A stretch of DNA of 64,000 nucleotides from Metaclostridioides mangenotii (GTDB lineage Bacteria; Bacillota; Clostridia; Peptostreptococcales; Peptostreptococcaceae). The DNA lies in NCBI RefSeq assembly GCF_017873185.1, contig NZ_JAGGJX010000006.1, forward strand, positions 1 through 64,000. Reading direction: 5' to 3'. The notes beneath the pieces are model-generated. The model saw nothing but the letters and a program-made list of their open reading frames with translations. It was not told the DNA's origin and made no database searches. The position numbers were made by a program, and so were the translations under genes. Shown here in pieces: positions 45,418 to 53,799 of this stretch. Every line of letters starts with the position of its first letter. Positions within the stretch are counted from its first letter, which is position 1.

Positions 45418-47030
45418 GAATGAGAACAAGTTATATTCCTGTATACATTATCACAGGGTTTTTGTATTCAGGAAAGACAACATTTTTGAATCAGTTTTTT
45501 AACAGGCAAAAGATGTTACAGAAACGATTATGTATAATACAATTTGAAGCAGGTGAAGTAGGGATTGCAGATAAGCACCTGAATCATGATGTTCTTTATT
45601 TTTCAAAAAAGGAACTCGAAAAAGATAAAAACTGTGTCGTTAGGCAAATAAAGGAATACTTGCTTAATAACGACATAGATGAGGTATGGATAGAATGGAA
45701 TGGGGTTACGTCTTTTTCAATTCTTCAATCGATGTTTTTATATGTACCATCTAAAAGTAACACAGAAGATGAGTATTTATGCGATTTGTGCAAGATACAG
45801 AAGATAATTAATATAGTGGATATTGCTAAGTTTGAAGCTATATTAGGAAAAGTGGGTAGTCCGTTAATAGAGCAGATGGCAAATAGTGATATAGTTATGA
45901 CAAGAAATATGAATAAAGAGTTTACTAGTATTAAAAGAACCATTCATAACATCAATAAAGGTGTAAAAATTTATCCTTTAAAGTCCATTAAAAAGATTGA
46001 TAATCTTGTGTATAAAAAGAAATTTCATCCCATAAATGTATTATGTAGTGGCACATTGTTATTTATTGTATTCTATTATGTATTTAGAATGCTATTTAAT
46101 ACGATGGTTATGCAGGTTGATACAACGATAAATATTTTTTTAGGGATATTGCTACAGGGCTTACCTTTCTTAATGATAGGAGTAATACTGTCATCGCTTA
46201 TTCAAGTTTTTATATCAAAGGAATGGTTAGAAAAAAAGTATCCTAAAAGAATTGGTACAGGGATTTTATTTTCTATAATAGCGGGATTTTGTTTACCTGT
46301 ATGTGATTGTGCCTCTATACCTATTTTCAGAAGTATTGTGAAGAAAGGAGTGCCTCTTACTTCAGCAATAGTGTTTTTATTAGTTGCCCCTATTGTTAAC
46401 CCAGTAGTAATCTTATCTACTTATGTGGCTTTTAATGGAAACATTAGAATTGTACTTGCGAGAGTTTGTCTAGGGATTATAATAGCTGTATTAGTTGGCA
46501 TAGTATTTTATGTATGGGAGCCGAGAGACGAGATTTTATTGAGCAGTATTGATAATAGTCTTTGTAGCTGTGGTTGTTTTGAGGAGATAGAGAATATCAC
46601 TACATTGTCTGATAAAATAACATTATTCATACGTCACTCTCAGATGGAATTTTTTAATGTGGGGAAATTCCTAATGATAGGAGCATTTATTTCATCATCT
46701 TATCAAGTATTTATTTCAAATGCGTTATTGATACACAAAGATACTAATTCATACATATCTATTATAGCTATGATGTTAATGGCGTTTTTCTTGTCTCTAT
46801 GTTCCTCTTCAGATGCAACTGTTGCACGAAGCTTTGCAAATAAATTGCCAGTAGGCTCTATTATAGGATTCCTTGTATTCGGGCCTATGATTGATATAAA
46901 AAATATAATTATGTTATCAAGCGGATTTTCAGCGAAATTTATAGTGAAATTAGCCTTAATAACATTCTTTATTTGTTTTAGTACGGTGGCTATATTTTTC
47001 AGTACTGGATTAGGAGGTTACTTACTATGA
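45414..47030 (+). CDS. Fusion of degenerate CobW-like GTPase domain and YraQ/UPF0718 permease
   Basis: A single uninterrupted 538-residue frame. Residues 1 to about 205 resemble a G3E GTPase: Walker A GFLYSGKTT (about 15-23), a Walker B-like VWIEWNGVTS in place of IIIEPSG, but no GCICC motif, and TRNMNK where the base-specificity motif would be. Residues about 206-538 are a full PF03773 (YraQ, ArsP_1-type) permease with about eight hydrophobic segments and the conserved CLPVCDCASIPIFR, APIVNPVV and CSSSDATVARS motifs. The linker has CSCGCFEE. The start overlaps the CobW stop (ATGA), and its stop overlaps the next gene (ATGA). The role is unknown; metal or metal-ligand transport gated or supplied by the GTPase domain is my inference. 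Confidence 0.88.
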   Translation: MRMRTSYIPVYIITGFLYSGKTTFLNQFFNRQKMLQKRLCIIQFEAGEVGIADKHLNHDVLYFSKKELEKDKNCVVRQIKEYLLNNDIDEVWIEWNGVTSFSILQSMFLYVPSKSNTEDEYLCDLCKIQKIINIVDIAKFEAILGKVGSPLIEQMANSDIVMTRNMNKEFTSIKRTIHNINKGVKIYPLKSIKKIDNLVYKKKFHPINVLCSGTLLFIVFYYVFRMLFNTMVMQVDTTINIFLGILLQGLPFLMIGVILSSLIQVFISKEWLEKKYPKRIGTGILFSIIAGFCLPVCDCASIPIFRSIVKKGVPLTSAIVFLLVAPIVNPVVILSTYVAFNGNIRIVLARVCLGIIIAVLVGIVFYVWEPRDEILLSSIDNSLCSCGCFEEIENITTLSDKITLFIRHSQMEFFNVGKFLMIGAFISSSYQVFISNALLIHKDTNSYISIIAMMLMAFFLSLCSSSDATVARSFANKLPVGSIIGFLVFGPMIDIKNIIMLSSGFSAKFIVKLALITFFICFSTVAIFFSTGLGGYLL

Positions 47031-47878
47031 AGGGAAAAGAGTTAAACTACCAGGTTCTTATAGAAATATCTTGTTATACTGTTTTTTTCGGTGTAATATT
47101 GAGATTGGTTTATACTGGAAAGTACTTGAATTATGTAACTTCTAAAATGATGCCTTATTTGATTTATATAATGGCAGTAATGCTTATATGGATTATTTTT
47201 AGTATTAGATACTTATATAAACCACAATATAGAAAAAGAGTATGCCATTGTTTTGTCTTAATTTTACCTATACTACTATTTGTATTGCCTCATGGTTCAG
47301 TCTCAGTAGAGAGTCTATCTTCTAAGTTAATAAATGGAAATGATCTAACTAGCGCATCTACAAATGATATAAGAGAGAATAATGGAGCACTACGGGATCA
47401 AGATTCAAAGAATTTATCTAAAAAAAGTAATATGGATAATGAATCAGTAGGAAGCGGAAAATATGTAACCGAAAATGTATTTGGTGAAGAAATACTACTT
47501 CATGGATATGACGAAGAGAATAAGAAGATAATAGTTTCTCATGATGAATTCTCTCAGTGGTTCAATGAAATATATATGAATATTGATAAGTATATAGGGT
47601 TTAAAATCTCTATAAAAGGTTTTGTATATAAGGATCTAGAATTGGACGAGGATGAATTTGTACCAGCTAGACTTATGATGACCTGTTGCGTAGCAGATTT
47701 GTCGCCATGTGGTTTTGTATGTAAGTATAACAAGGCCAGTGAGCTAGAGGCGGATACATGGGTAACGGTGGAAGGTATCATAATAAAAAAAGAAAGAAAT
47801 GGCATAGAAGATCCACAAATTGATGTAAATAATATTTCTTCTGCAGATCCAACAGAAGATTATATATATCCATATTAA
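47027..47878 (+). CDS. TIGR03943/DUF1980 family membrane protein
   Basis: The 283 residues have about three N-terminal hydrophobic segments (about 12-30, 38-60, 70-88), a Ser/Asn-rich linker and a C-terminal extracytoplasmic-like domain with the family signature RLMMTCCVADLSPCGFVC (about 223-240). Such proteins (YcgQ in B. subtilis) are usually encoded next to YraQ/YcgR-type permeases, exactly as here. The start overlaps the permease-fusion stop, with GGAGGTTACTT upstream. The Cys-rich signature suggests metal or thiol chemistry, but no activity is established. Last gene of the cluster. Confidence 0.9.
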   Translation: MKGKELNYQVLIEISCYTVFFGVILRLVYTGKYLNYVTSKMMPYLIYIMAVMLIWIIFSIRYLYKPQYRKRVCHCFVLILPILLFVLPHGSVSVESLSSKLINGNDLTSASTNDIRENNGALRDQDSKNLSKKSNMDNESVGSGKYVTENVFGEEILLHGYDEENKKIIVSHDEFSQWFNEIYMNIDKYIGFKISIKGFVYKDLELDEDEFVPARLMMTCCVADLSPCGFVCKYNKASELEADTWVTVEGIIIKKERNGIEDPQIDVNNISSADPTEDYIYPY

Positions 47879-47943
47879 AAAGTAAATATTCATTTACAGT
47901 TTTAAATTGATTTGGGATTTAAAAATAAATTTAACAGTCTTTG

Positions 47944-47980
47944 GAGACATCTGAATTGCCGTTCAGATGTCTCTTTATTT
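47944..47980 (+). terminator. Terminator of the metal cluster
   Basis: GAGACATCTGAA pairs with TTCAGATGTCTC around a 6-base loop, then a T-rich tail. Confidence 0.92.
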
Positions 47981-48505
47981 TATATATTTTGTTTTCTAGT
48001 CTGAGGAAACTTCCTAGCAGAAGACAAACTCTTTTAGTGATTTGTTTAGAGAAAATAGAAGGTAGAATGCAAATAAACTTAGTTGTTAAGGGTATAAGTC
48101 ATCTTAAAAATAAAGTGTATAAAAGTAGACATTTACTTATTGTTGATTAAAAAACCTACGTGTCGATAAAAAAATTGCACTTAAAATCTATATAGATTTT
48201 AAGAAAAATCAACAATATCTTATCATTTACAATAAATTAAATTGAAGTAAGATATGTTTTAAATAATTTTATTGTAATTCTTTATTAAATTTTATCATAA
48301 ATAACCGAAAATGTTTAAATAACTCCCTGAAGGAATTTAGCATAATAAATTTAATATATTATGCAGACATAAAATACTTGTTTTGTTATAAACATATTAA
48401 GTGGGGGCTTAAAAGTATTTTAATAGAGTTGACCTTTTGCATTTGATAAATTCTTAAAATATAGTACTGTTGTTGTTTTTATTTAATTATAGGGGGGTAA
48501 TTAAT
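47981..48505. other. Gene-free AT-rich region with a 24-bp palindrome
   Basis: No convincing gene in about 525 bp. A perfect 24-bp palindrome CTTAAAATCTAT plus its inverse lies at 48180-48203. A long frame through 47941-48150 runs across the terminator hairpin and is judged spurious. Confidence 0.6.
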
Positions 48506-48658
48506 ATGTATAGTAGTATGGATGAAATAAAAAAGGAGTTACAAGAACTTTGTAGTGAGTATTTAACGATTTTGGATGATTTAAAAGATGAGGAACTTAT
48601 TTCTCAAGATACTTATGACAAATGTTCAGCGCAAAAGGTTTCATTTCTAGAGGAATAA
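48506..48658 (+). CDS. Small acidic helical protein (50 aa)
   Basis: I do not recognise a named family. The 50 residues are mostly helical and acidic: MDEIKKELQELCSEYLTIL then DDLKDEELISQDTYDKCSAQ and KVSFLEE. No membrane segment. AGGGGGGTAA lies upstream of the ATG at 48506; the longer in-frame start (48470) lacks a site. It is followed by an inverted repeat (about 48663-48718), possibly a terminator, and then cysS. Proteins of this kind in sporulating clostridia are often uncharacterised small phosphatase-like or adaptor proteins, but the Spo0E motif (SQELD) is not present. Confidence 0.65.
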   Translation: MYSSMDEIKKELQELCSEYLTILDDLKDEELISQDTYDKCSAQKVSFLEE

Positions 48659-48795
48659 ATAAATGCTAGTATTACTATTATTTGTGTATAAGCTAAAAAG
48701 TAGTAGTAATACTATTATTTATACAGATTTTAACTTATAATATAATAATATGATAATTAATAATAATTAAAATAAATACTTGTGAGGTGATTAGT

Positions 48796-50193
48796 GTGAA
48801 GGTATATAATACGTTAAGTAAGTCAAAAGAAGAATTTGTACCGTTAGAAGAAGGAAAGGTAAAAATGTACGTTTGTGGGCCTACTGTTTACAATTTTATC
48901 CATATAGGTAACGCAAGACCTTTTATAATATTTGATACTTTTAGAAGATACCTTGAGTACAGAGGATACGATGTAACTTACGTTCAAAACTTTACAGATG
49001 TTGACGATAAAATTATAAAGAGAAGCATTGAGGAAGGGATAACTCCTACTGAAGTTGCTGATAAATATATAAAGGAATATTTTATTGATTGCGATGGTTT
49101 AGGTATAAAAAGAGCGGATGTACACCCAAGAGTGACTGAGAATATCGAGCAAATTATAGATTTTATAAAAGAATTAGAAGATAAAGGATTTGCATACGCA
49201 TCAGAGGGTGATGTTTACTTTGATACAAAAAAATTCAATGAATACGGAAAGCTTTCTAAACAAAATCAAGAAGAGTTAGAAGCTGGTGCAAGAATAGAAA
49301 TAAACGATAAAAAGAATAACCCAATGGATTTTGTTCTTTGGAAAGCAAAAAAAGAGAATGAACCTGGATGGGAGAGTCCATGGGGAGAAGGAAGACCTGG
49401 ATGGCATATCGAGTGTTCTGTGATGTCTAAGAGATACTTAGGGGAAACTATAGATGTACATGCGGGAGGTCAAGATTTAACATTCCCTCACCATGAAAAC
49501 GAAATAGCTCAAAGTGAAGCTAGAAGTGGGGAGCCATTTGCTAAGTACTGGATGCACAATGGGTATATAAATATAAACAATGAAAAAATGAGTAAATCTA
49601 AAGGGAATTTCTTCACAGTAAGGGATATATCAAAACTTTACGATTTAGAGATAGTTAGATTCTTTATGTTATCTGCTCACTACAGAAATCCAGTTAACTT
49701 TAGTGATGAAATGCTTAATCAAGCAAAAGCAGGGCTTGAGAGACTTTACAACACTAAAAATAAATTAGAGTTTACTTTAGCTAATATAACTGATGCGGTT
49801 TTAAGTGACAGAGAGAGAGAATTACTGCCAGAGTTAGATAAATACAAAGCTAAATATATAGAAGCTATGGATGATGATTTAAATACTGCAGATGCTGTAA
49901 GTATTATATTTGAATTAGCTAAATTTATAAATACTCATGTAAATGAAAACTCATCAAAAGAGTTTGTAGAGAAGTCTTTAGCTTCATTTGAAGAGCTTAC
50001 AGGAGTAATAAACATAGTTAATAAGAAAAAAAATGAAGTTCTAGACGATGAAATTGAAGATCTAATCAATAAGAGAACTGAAGCTAAGAAAAACAAGCAG
50101 TTTGAATTAGCGGATCAAATAAGACAAGAGCTTTTAGATAAAGGTATAGTTCTTGAAGACACTAGACAAGGTGTACAGTGGAAAAGAGTATAG
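48796..50193 (+). CDS. cysS: Cysteinyl-tRNA synthetase
   Basis: Class I synthetase with catalytic zinc. The 465 residues show CGPTVYNFIHIGNARPF (HIGN about 31-34, zinc Cys in VCGPT), the zinc-binding HIECSVM, HHENEIAQSEA and KMSKSKGN (about 265-272). I chose the GTG at 48796 because GAGGTG lies 6 bases before; a GTG at 48787 would overlap that site. Its 3' end overlaps mrnC by 16 bp. tRNA-Cys genes lie at 13439 and 15306. Confidence 0.97.
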   Translation: MKVYNTLSKSKEEFVPLEEGKVKMYVCGPTVYNFIHIGNARPFIIFDTFRRYLEYRGYDVTYVQNFTDVDDKIIKRSIEEGITPTEVADKYIKEYFIDCDGLGIKRADVHPRVTENIEQIIDFIKELEDKGFAYASEGDVYFDTKKFNEYGKLSKQNQEELEAGARIEINDKKNNPMDFVLWKAKKENEPGWESPWGEGRPGWHIECSVMSKRYLGETIDVHAGGQDLTFPHHENEIAQSEARSGEPFAKYWMHNGYININNEKMSKSKGNFFTVRDISKLYDLEIVRFFMLSAHYRNPVNFSDEMLNQAKAGLERLYNTKNKLEFTLANITDAVLSDRERELLPELDKYKAKYIEAMDDDLNTADAVSIIFELAKFINTHVNENSSKEFVEKSLASFEELTGVINIVNKKKNEVLDDEIEDLINKRTEAKKNKQFELADQIRQELLDKGIVLEDTRQGVQWKRV

Positions 50194-50591
50194 AAAATAT
50201 CTTAGGAAAAAGTGACCTTATAACTATGTCTCCACTAGTACTTGCATACATTGGAGATACAGTATATGAAACTTATATAAGGGATCACTTAATTAAGTGC
50301 AACAAAAATAAAAAAGTTAACGATCTTCATAAATTGGCTATAAATTATGTGAAAGCAAAGTCTCAAGCGGATATAATTCATAGTATCGAGGATGAATTAA
50401 CTGAAGAAGAGCATAGAATTTACAAAAGAGGAAGAAATCAAAAGTCTCATACATCACCTAAGAATGGGGATATAATAGACTACAAACACGCAACAGGGTT
50501 TGAAGCGCTTATTGGTTATCTATATCTTGATAAACAGATGGATAGGTTACGATATCTAGTAGATAGAAGTATCGATTTTATTGAAAAATAG
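50178..50591 (+). CDS. mrnC: Mini-ribonuclease III
   Basis: RNase III-like protein lacking the dsRNA-binding domain; in B. subtilis it matures 23S rRNA. The 137 residues have the nuclease signature LVLAYIGDTVYETYIRDHL (about 21-39) and the catalytic acidic residues in ATGFEALIGYLYL (about 104-116). The GTG start lies within the cysS end, suggesting coupled translation. Cys-tRNA synthetase and mrnC neighbour each other in many Firmicutes. A strong terminator follows at 50718. Confidence 0.95.
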   Translation: MEKSIENILGKSDLITMSPLVLAYIGDTVYETYIRDHLIKCNKNKKVNDLHKLAINYVKAKSQADIIHSIEDELTEEEHRIYKRGRNQKSHTSPKNGDIIDYKHATGFEALIGYLYLDKQMDRLRYLVDRSIDFIEK

Positions 50592-51080
50592 TAAGATTAA
50601 TGATTTAACTTTAATTAACAGAGTATAAATAGTGTCTAATCAATCAAGAAATTGAATGATATAAATGAAGAATTACAGTTATTTAAATTTGATCTTGCAA
50701 AAAATTATATGCGAATTAATCAGAAGCGCTCGAACAGTAATTGTTCGAGTGCTTCTTTAATTTGATTATTTCAGATAAGAGCTGTCTAACTTTTAACTTA
50801 CTTTTACATTAATGGTAAATTTAAGGTAATAATAACGGTATAATCAGGTGTATTTATAAATTTAAATTTCACAATAGATTAAATTTATTTATTATTCAAA
50901 TCTAGTAAATAAGGTCGATTTAAACACTTATGTAACCTAGCGTGACAGCGACAAAATTTGTGAATTAATGTATAATATAGTCAATGAAAAATTCAAGTGA
51001 TATGGAATTGTTTTTTGAATATAATAAAAATTTTTTAGTAATAAACTATCACAAAACTAAAGAAGAAAGAGGGTTTTATA
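50592..51080. other. Intergenic region mrnC-thyA
   Basis: This 489-bp gap holds the mrnC terminator and, near 50943-50976, a weak promoter with TATAAT at 50971-50976. No gene and no known riboswitch were seen. Confidence 0.55.
50718..50765 (+). terminator. Terminator after mrnC
   Basis: AATCAGAAGC-CTCGAAC pairs with GTTCGAG-GCTTCTTTAATTTGATT (one mismatch), a long stem. Confidence 0.88.
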
Positions 51081-51911
51081 TTGAGTAAAACAGATAACAT
51101 TTTTATAAATATGTGTAAAGATATTTTAGAAAACGGGGTATCATCAGAAGGGCAAGAAGTAAGAGCAAAGTGGCTTGATGGTGTGGAAGCTCATACAGTA
51201 AAAAAATTCTGTGTAGTAAATAGATATGATTTATCTGAGGAGTTTCCTATACTTACACTTAGACCAACAAATTTAAAGGCGGCTATAGATGAACTTCTTT
51301 GGATATGGCAAAGAAAGTCTAACAATATAAAAGATCTAAACAGTAAAATATGGAATTCTTGGGCGGATGAAGAAGGAACAATAGGTAAAGCTTACGGTTA
51401 TCAAATAGCGCAAAAACACAAGTACAAAGAGGGCGAATTTGATCAAATAGATAGAGTTATATACGATCTAAAAAATAACCCGTACAGTAGAAGAATTATT
51501 GTAAATATGTACAATCATGACGATTTACACGCTATGAATCTTTATCCATGCGCGTACAGTATGACTTTTAATGTTACAGGAAATAAGCTTAATGCTATAT
51601 TAAACCAAAGATCAAATGATGTTTTAGTAGCTAATAACTGGAATGTATCTCAGTATGCGATACTTGTTCACATGTTAGCACAAGTTACTGGCTTTGAAGT
51701 TGGGGAATTTGTACATGTTATCGCTGATGCTCATATTTATGATAGACATATACCATTAGTAGAAAAACTTATTAGCAGAGAGCCATTTAAAGCTCCGAAG
51801 CTTAAAATAAATCCAGATGTTAAAGATTTCTATGATTTTAAAGTAGAAGACTTTGTTTTAGAAGGTTACGAAACTCATGAACAAATAAAGAAAATACCTG
51901 TTGCAGTATAG
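51081..51911 (+). CDS. thyA: Thymidylate synthase (ThyA, phi3T/B. subtilis-type subfamily)
   Basis: Methylates dUMP to dTMP using methylene-THF. The 276 residues have the catalytic Cys in NLYPCAYSMTF (Cys about 154), QRSNDVLVANNWN (dUMP binding) and DAHIYDRHI. The usual PCH is PCA here, and the start resembles the B. subtilis ThyA/phage phi3T type (EGQEVRAKWLDG, LLWIWQRKSN), where position +1 also is not His, so this is not damage. TTG start with AAAGAGGG upstream. dfrA follows 13 bp downstream, the usual folate pairing. Confidence 0.93.
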   Translation: MSKTDNIFINMCKDILENGVSSEGQEVRAKWLDGVEAHTVKKFCVVNRYDLSEEFPILTLRPTNLKAAIDELLWIWQRKSNNIKDLNSKIWNSWADEEGTIGKAYGYQIAQKHKYKEGEFDQIDRVIYDLKNNPYSRRIIVNMYNHDDLHAMNLYPCAYSMTFNVTGNKLNAILNQRSNDVLVANNWNVSQYAILVHMLAQVTGFEVGEFVHVIADAHIYDRHIPLVEKLISREPFKAPKLKINPDVKDFYDFKVEDFVLEGYETHEQIKKIPVAV

Positions 51912-51923
51912 GAGGTACGATAT

Positions 51924-52418
51924 ATGAAGGCTATAGTTAATGTAGATAAAAACTGGGGAATAGGCCATGATGGTGATTTACTTCAGTTTATTCCAGGAGA
52001 TATGAAATTTTTTAAAGAAAATACAATTGGAAATGTCGTTGTAATGGGGAGAACTACTTTTGATTCTCTTCCAGGAAAGCAACCTTTAAAAGATAGAACT
52101 AATATAGTATTAACGAAGAACAAGTCGTTTCAAAATGATGGAGTCATAGTTTTAAACTCGGTAGAAGAAGTTCTTGAAGAGGTTAAAAAGTACAGTGAAG
52201 ATGAAGTCTACATTATTGGTGGAGAAATGATTTACAAGCAGCTTTTACCTTATTGTAAAGAGGCATATATAACTAAAAACAGCAGTGTAAACGATGCGGA
52301 CAAATTCTTTCCAAGATTAGATCAAGATTCAAATTGGGAAATGATATATGAGAGTGAAAAACAACAGCACAAAGATATAGAGTATGTTTTTACAACATAT
52401 AAGAATAATAATCTATAA
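51924..52418 (+). CDS. dfrA: Dihydrofolate reductase
   Basis: Regenerates tetrahydrofolate from the dihydrofolate made by ThyA. The 164 residues have the active-site start VNVDKNWGIGHDGDLLQFIPGD (in part), VVMGRTTFDSLP, and the NADPH-binding EVYIIGGEMIYKQLL. The start ATG follows GGAGGTACGATAT. It forms an operon with thyA (13-bp gap) and coding ends 50 bp before rlmB. Length is normal for the family (about 160). Confidence 0.96.
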   Translation: MKAIVNVDKNWGIGHDGDLLQFIPGDMKFFKENTIGNVVVMGRTTFDSLPGKQPLKDRTNIVLTKNKSFQNDGVIVLNSVEEVLEEVKKYSEDEVYIIGGEMIYKQLLPYCKEAYITKNSSVNDADKFFPRLDQDSNWEMIYESEKQQHKDIEYVFTTYKNNNL

Positions 52419-52468
52419 AATATAAATAGTTTCGAGACTTTAGTAATTAAAAATAGGAGGTGAAGCTT

Positions 52469-53200
52469 TTGGCATTTGTTGAAGGTAGAAATCCCGTTAT
52501 TGAAGCAATAAAAAATAACAGGGAAATAGATAAAATAATGATAGCGAATTCAGCAAAAGAGGGGTCTATCAAAAAAATAATAGGTATGGCAAAAGAAAAG
52601 AATCTAGTAATTCAATATGTAGAAAAACAGAAGCTAGATGAAATAGGTGAGAGTCATGCACATCAAGGTGTTATAGCTCAGGTAAGCGAGTACAAGTACG
52701 CTGATTTAGATGAAGTTTTAGAAGATGTTAAATCAAAGGATGAAGATCCATTCTTTATAATATTAGATGAAATAAACGATCCACATAACTTAGGATCTAT
52801 AATAAGAACAGCCGATGCAGTTGGAGCACATGGAGTTATTATACCAAAGAGAAGATCTGTTCATATTACTCCAGTGGTTATAAAAGCTTCTGCTGGAGCC
52901 ATTGAATACGTGCCAGTGTGTAAAGTAACCAATATAGTTAACACTATTAAAAAGCTTAAAGATGAAGGTCTGTGGATTGCAGCTGTCGATATGGATGGAG
53001 ATGTTTTCTACGAACAAAATATGAAAGGGCCTTTAGGGCTAGTTATAGGTAGTGAGGGCTATGGTATATCTAGGCTAGTAAAGGAAAACTGCGATTTCAA
53101 AGTTAAAATGCCGATGGTTGGAAATGTTACATCTCTGAATGCCTCGGTAGCAGGAAGTATTGTCCTTTACGAGGTGCTAAAGCAAAGACTTGGCAAATAG
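52469..53200 (+). CDS. rlmB: 23S rRNA (guanosine-2'-O)-methyltransferase RlmB-like
   Basis: SpoU-type 2'-O-ribose methyltransferase. The 243 residues have the N-terminal L30-like substrate domain (VEGRNPVIEAI start) and the trefoil-knot domain with ILDEINDPHNLGSIIRTADAVGAHGVIIP (in parts), LVIGSEGYGISRLV and the final SLNASVAGSIVLYE signature. I chose the TTG at 52469 because AGGAGG lies 8 bases before. The 3' end overlaps yacP by 11 bp. YacO-type naming (trmH family) is an equally valid label. Confidence 0.93.
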   Translation: MAFVEGRNPVIEAIKNNREIDKIMIANSAKEGSIKKIIGMAKEKNLVIQYVEKQKLDEIGESHAHQGVIAQVSEYKYADLDEVLEDVKSKDEDPFFIILDEINDPHNLGSIIRTADAVGAHGVIIPKRRSVHITPVVIKASAGAIEYVPVCKVTNIVNTIKKLKDEGLWIAAVDMDGDVFYEQNMKGPLGLVIGSEGYGISRLVKENCDFKVKMPMVGNVTSLNASVAGSIVLYEVLKQRLGK

Positions 53201-53729
53201 AACACAAAGAAAGAAAACTCAGTATTTAATAATAGATGGTTACAATATTATTAATGCGTGGGAAGATTTAAGAGCGTTGGCAAGAGAAGATCTAGAAGAC
53301 TCTAGAGAGAAGCTGATAGATGAAGTTATTGAGTATGCAGAATTTAGTGGATACAAGGCAATAATAGTATTTGATGCTTACAACGTAAAGAATTCTCGTG
53401 AAAAAGTAGAAAAACGAGACCATGTAACAGTGGTTTATACAAAAGAACATCAAACTGCAGATAGCTATATTGAGAAATTTATCACTACGCTATCTGAGTA
53501 TGATGATGTAAAAGTAGTAACAAATGATTACGCAGAGCAACAAATTATTATGGGTAAGGGAGCGGCTAGAGTTTCCGCCCGAGAATTAAGGCTCGATATT
53601 GACAATTCTAAAGTGAAAATTAGAGAAAAAAATGTTGTATTTGGTAAAAAAATTGATCGAAATAGATTGGATGAAAGGCTAGATAAGGAAATATTGTCGA
53701 AACTTGAGAACATTCGTAAAAAGCGTTGA
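53190..53729 (+). CDS. NYN domain protein YacP
   Basis: Putative PIN/NYN-fold RNase. The 179 residues have acidic NYN sites: YLIIDGYNIINAW (about 12-24), VIFDAYN-type IIVFDAYNVKN and the TADSYIEKFI and VVTNDYAEQQIIMG segments. TTG start inside the rlmB end, overlapping by 11 bp. The order rlmB-yacP-sigH is conserved in Firmicutes, and in B. subtilis YacP is Rae1, a ribosome-linked endoribonuclease, so that role is possible here. Confidence 0.92.
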   Translation: MANRTQRKKTQYLIIDGYNIINAWEDLRALAREDLEDSREKLIDEVIEYAEFSGYKAIIVFDAYNVKNSREKVEKRDHVTVVYTKEHQTADSYIEKFITTLSEYDDVKVVTNDYAEQQIIMGKGAARVSARELRLDIDNSKVKIREKNVVFGKKIDRNRLDERLDKEILSKLENIRKKR

Positions 53730-53755
53730 AATTACTGGATTCTTTAGACTATAAT
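53726..53755 (+). promoter_or_regulatory. Probable promoter of sigH
   Basis: TTGAAA (53726-53731), an 18-bp spacer, then TATAAT (53750-53755), 45 bp before the sigH start. Confidence 0.6.
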
Positions 53756-53799
53756 ATAGCTATGATTGTTTATTTTGTTTTTATATGGGGGAGATATAC

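Noticed and set aside
47941..48150. 69-codon open frame with TTG start
   Set aside because: Begins inside the terminator hairpin of the metal cluster, has no ribosome site, and its composition is not convincing.
51081..51911. Inactive thymidylate synthase because PCH is PCA
   Set aside because: The B. subtilis/phi3T-type ThyA also lacks the His here, and the other active-site residues are present.
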